Below are positions 6,113-8,248 of a stretch of 8,248 nt of DNA, piece by piece. The translations under genes and the position numbers were made by a program. The DNA is taken from positions 1-8,248 of the forward strand of contig VFLB01000339.1 of NCBI GenBank assembly GCA_009914645.1, written 5' to 3'. The notes under the pieces are model-generated. The model did no database searches and was not told where the DNA came from. It worked only from the letters and a program-made list of their open reading frames with translations. The first letter of the stretch is position 1. Each line of letters opens with the position of its first letter. This stretch comes from Synechococcaceae bacterium Bin_79_3. GTDB taxonomy: Bacteria; Cyanobacteriota; Cyanobacteriia; PCC-6307; Cyanobiaceae.

Positions 6113-6982
6113 GTGCTAGGAACCCTGCTCAGTGATCCATTTGCAACGGTTACACCCCTATGGCGGCGGCTAAATCGCTGGGGTTGTGCGGCGGTTGAAA
6201 TTAACGATCGCCACATCGCCCTATGGGCGCCGGGTGCTGTGGCCGCAGCAGTGGCACCACTTCCAGAGGGTTTAGTGCTGGATGGGATGCCGCAAAATCC
6301 AGCGGCGGTGGGTGATTTATTAGGTGATCTGGTGCTGCAAGCGGGTTTGAACTTAAGGGCTGCAGCTGCCTTGCTGCCTAGTGGTGAAACGGAATGGCGC
6401 CTGTTGCGGCTGGAGCCAGCGGCGCCATTAAAAGCGCAGCAATTACCCCTAGCTGGAGTGGATCAGAACTTGGCGTTAATGCCGTTAGCGCAACCCGGTG
6501 AATGGATGGCACTTTTGAATAAATGCCAAACGATTGATCGCTGGATTGAGGTTTTTGCAATTGCTGATTTGGAACTTGATTTCCTTGAAGTGGCGGAAAT
6601 AGCGCAGTTGCGGGCCCTTGGTATTGAGTTTGGTGATCCTGCTGCGCCTGATTGCTTGCTGCTGGATCTCCAAACCAATGCATCCCATTTCACCTGGATG
6701 CAAAAGGGCAAACCTTTTTATCAACAGCGTTTGGGGCCAGCAGGAGGGGCTAACAGCGCCAAATTATTGGCTGAATTAGCAGTGCTGAGCCAATTCCATG
6801 ATCAGCCGCTATGGCTAATGGGTTGTGAATTGCAGCAGCAAGGGCTGGCTGAACAGCTGCTGGAGGGCGGTAATGGTTGGCTTCAATTAGCGCCATTGCG
6901 TGTTGCTAGTAGTGGCGATCCATTGACAGATGCAGCATTCGCCGGCCTCATAGGCACGGCGCAACGCATCGCAGATGGCTGA
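6113..6982 (+). CDS. pilM: PilM-like type IV pilus assembly protein, divergent
   Basis: PilM is a cytoplasmic actin-fold ATPase that binds the N-terminus of PilN and links the pilus platform to its motors. This 289-residue protein is shorter than typical PilM (about 350) and is recognised mainly by position before pilN-pilO and by the pattern of its second half: WIEVFAIADLELDFLEVAEIAQLRALG (144-170, matching the PilM block around 'DVEPFALARAL'), LLLDLQTNASHFTWMQKGKPFYQQRLGPAGG (182-212), then LLAELAVLSQF and LWLMGCELQQQGLAEQL. The expected D-I-G-S phosphate loop near the N-terminus is reduced to VEINDRHIALW (28-38), and the Gly-rich adenosine motif to WLMGCELQQQG, so ATP binding is doubtful. 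The start is GTG 6113; the same frame upstream holds the pyrD stop (6089-6091). A purine-rich AAGAGG lies at 6091-6096. Its end overlaps pilN by 8 bases. Confidence 0.72.
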   Translation: MLGTLLSDPFATVTPLWRRLNRWGCAAVEINDRHIALWAPGAVAAAVAPLPEGLVLDGMPQNPAAVGDLLGDLVLQAGLNLRAAAALLPSGETEWRLLRLEPAAPLKAQQLPLAGVDQNLALMPLAQPGEWMALLNKCQTIDRWIEVFAIADLELDFLEVAEIAQLRALGIEFGDPAAPDCLLLDLQTNASHFTWMQKGKPFYQQRLGPAGGANSAKLLAELAVLSQFHDQPLWLMGCELQQQGLAEQLLEGGNGWLQLAPLRVASSGDPLTDAAFAGLIGTAQRIADG

Positions 6983-7673
6983 ACACCTACAGGTAGATCT
7001 GCTGCGGCAACGGCGGGAGGAGTTGGGGCTTAGCCCTAAACCATTGGTGTCGCCAAGGCAATTGCTAACTAAAGGTGCTGCCTATGGGTTGGTGCCATTG
7101 GCCTTGGTAGTGCTGGTGGGGATAGGGATGTTTTGGCGGGAGCAGTTGCTGCAGGCATCGGTATTGGCGCTGGAGCCGGCTGCAAGCCAGCACGACAAGC
7201 TTCAACAGGAAAATACCCAGTTAGAAATGAAGGTATTGAAATTAAATCAGGCCAATCTTGTATTGGTAGATGGTTTATTAGCGGTGCGGTCTTCCTCTGC
7301 GCTATTGGCGGAATTAGCAGCAATAACGCCCCAAGGTTTGCAATTGCAAACAGTAAAAGCAGATAGCGGTAGTTTTAGTTTGAAAGGTAAGGCGGCAATG
7401 CCAGCAGGTTTTGTGCGTATTAATGGTTTGCAATTAGCGATGGAGAAATCATTATTTTTTAAAAAACCAGTGCAATTAAAAAAAGCACAACAAGAACAAA
7501 CAAAATCTAAAGATAATGAAGAGCAAGCGGCGGTGAGTTTTGAATTAATAGCTGATTTTGATAATACAAAACCGCAAAAGCCTTATCTGCTATTGCAACA
7601 ACTAAAGCCTTTGGGCTCATTAGGAATGGCGGCGCGGGTAGATGCGATTAAGCAGATGGGGTTACTGCCATGA
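6975..7673 (+). CDS. pilN: PilN, type IV pilus inner-membrane platform protein
   Basis: PilN is a bitopic inner-membrane protein that pairs with PilO and, through its cytoplasmic N-terminus, with PilM. The 232-residue product has the expected plan: a short cytoplasmic segment (VDLLRQRREELGL, 7-19), one transmembrane helix (about 35-54, AAYGLVPLALVVLVGIGMFW), a coiled-coil stretch (about 66-98), and a ferredoxin-like domain opening with LLAELAAITPQGLQLQTVKADSGSFSLKGKA (110-140). The usual N-terminal INLLP motif is altered to VDLLR. A lysine/glutamine-rich linker (about 158-184) interrupts the last domain and is encoded by A-rich DNA unlike its surroundings. The ATG at 6975 lies inside the end of the PilM-like gene, and the stop overlaps the pilO ATG (ATGA), indicating translational coupling. 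Confidence 0.88.
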   Translation: MAEHLQVDLLRQRREELGLSPKPLVSPRQLLTKGAAYGLVPLALVVLVGIGMFWREQLLQASVLALEPAASQHDKLQQENTQLEMKVLKLNQANLVLVDGLLAVRSSSALLAELAAITPQGLQLQTVKADSGSFSLKGKAAMPAGFVRINGLQLAMEKSLFFKKPVQLKKAQQEQTKSKDNEEQAAVSFELIADFDNTKPQKPYLLLQQLKPLGSLGMAARVDAIKQMGLLP

Positions 7674-8248
7674 CAAATTTTCAACCGGAACAAAAAGCAA
7701 CGGGGCTTGCGCTTGTAACACCAGAACGGGCTTTGTTGCTATTGCCGGTGCTGGCGGGGCTGGTGTTAGCAGCTGTAATTGCTGGATTGGCTTTAGTGCC
7801 ATTGGCTGGAAAGCTGCAAGAACTAGATAAGTTGGAAAAAGAACGGATCACAAAACGAGATGCACTCGCTGAGGTGGTGCGCGCCCAGGGACGTTTATTT
7901 CAACAACAAGCCCGCTCAAAGGGTCAAAAAATGAAGCTGCTGCAATTGGTGGCAGGTGATCGTTCGTTAGCAACGCTATTAAGCCAATTAAGTGTGGAAG
8001 CAGCAAAAGCAGGGGTGAATTTAGAAAGCTATGAACCACAAACAAGCACTGCTGCTCCAGTTGTTGCATCTCCTGGCGCCCCAGCGGCAAGTGGTGATCC
8101 ATTGCTGGGGGAAGGGGTAAAAAAAGACCAACAGCTAATGGTGGTAAAAGGTAGTTATCAAGGCTTATTAATGTTTTTAAGGCAGCTGGAATGGGTTACT
8201 CCATTACTTGTAATTAGTGATCTATCGCTGGAGGCGGGCCAGGAGCAA
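7670..8248 (+). CDS. pilO: PilO, type IV pilus inner-membrane platform protein (3' end cut off)
   Basis: PilO is the heterodimer partner of PilN in the inner-membrane alignment complex between the pilus motor and the outer-membrane secretin. The frame is open for 193 codons from the ATG at 7670 to the window edge. It has a short cytoplasmic start, one transmembrane helix (about 21-43, ALLLLPVLAGLVLAAVIAGLALV), a coiled-coil region rich in Lys/Glu/Gln (about 47-85), and then a periplasmic domain, with LATLLSQLSVEAAKAGVNLESYEP (104-127) followed by a flexible Ala/Pro/Ser linker and VVKGSYQGLLMFLRQLEWVTPLLVISDLSLE (157-187), the pattern of the PilO ferredoxin-like fold. The start codon shares bases with the pilN stop (ATGA). 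The remaining C-terminal part is outside the window. Confidence 0.87.
   Translation, partial: MTNFQPEQKATGLALVTPERALLLLPVLAGLVLAAVIAGLALVPLAGKLQELDKLEKERITKRDALAEVVRAQGRLFQQQARSKGQKMKLLQLVAGDRSLATLLSQLSVEAAKAGVNLESYEPQTSTAAPVVASPGAPAASGDPLLGEGVKKDQQLMVVKGSYQGLLMFLRQLEWVTPLLVISDLSLEAGQEQ

Noticed and set aside
1..8248. Mobile elements, CRISPR arrays, tRNA or rRNA genes, HIP1 octamers (GCGATCGC)
   Set aside because: I looked for transposase motifs, regularly spaced repeats, tRNA-like cloverleafs and the HIP1 palindrome and found none.

Overview
The window reads as a cyanobacterial chromosome segment, most likely from a picocyanobacterium (Synechococcus / Cyanobium / Prochlorococcus group). Four things point there. 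The secE-nusG-rplK-rplA-rplJ-rplL cluster ends in a terminator and is not followed by rpoBC. A DUF3747-type secreted protein, known to me mainly from cyanobacteria, lies downstream. RNase HI carries a cyanobacterial-style C-terminal extension. A small RNA locus has the hallmarks of the cyanobacterial Yfr2 (cyano-1) family. Base composition is moderate, and I saw no mobile elements, tRNA or rRNA genes, or CRISPR arrays. These assignments come from reading motifs; no database search was possible.

Bases 1-3396 (+): the 3' end of secE overlaps nusG, followed by rplK (L11), rplA (L1), rplJ (L10) and rplL (L7/L12). This is the protein translocation / transcription elongation / ribosomal stalk cluster. 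Gaps between the ribosomal genes hold RNA structure: a run of hairpins before rplK, a hairpin with a purine-rich strand before rplA, and a well-formed L10 leader (kink-turn motif) before rplJ. The true rplJ start is at 2402, after the leader. A strong intrinsic terminator closes the cluster at 3372-3396.

Bases 3397-4183 (-): a convergent unit on the minus strand. A DUF3747-like, probably exported protein (4183-3557) is followed in the same direction by a compact promoter (TTGATG, 17-base spacer, TAATTT), a folded stretch of about 95 bases, and an intrinsic terminator with eight U residues. I interpret this as a free-standing small RNA gene. Its 5' part (GGTGTGAGGAGTG) is the perfect complement of the core motif I recall for the cyanobacterial sRNA Yfr1 (ACTCCTCACAC), as expected for Yfr2-family RNAs. 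This is the most interesting element in the window.

Bases 4173-8248 (+): rnhA (RNase HI with an extra C-terminal domain), pyrD (quinone-linked dihydroorotate dehydrogenase), then a type IV pilus inner-membrane platform module: a divergent PilM-like protein, PilN and PilO (cut by the window end). The genes are packed with 2- to 21-base gaps or 4- to 8-base overlaps, so they are probably co-transcribed and the pil genes translationally coupled. rnhA and the DUF3747 gene start head-to-head with overlapping 5' ends.
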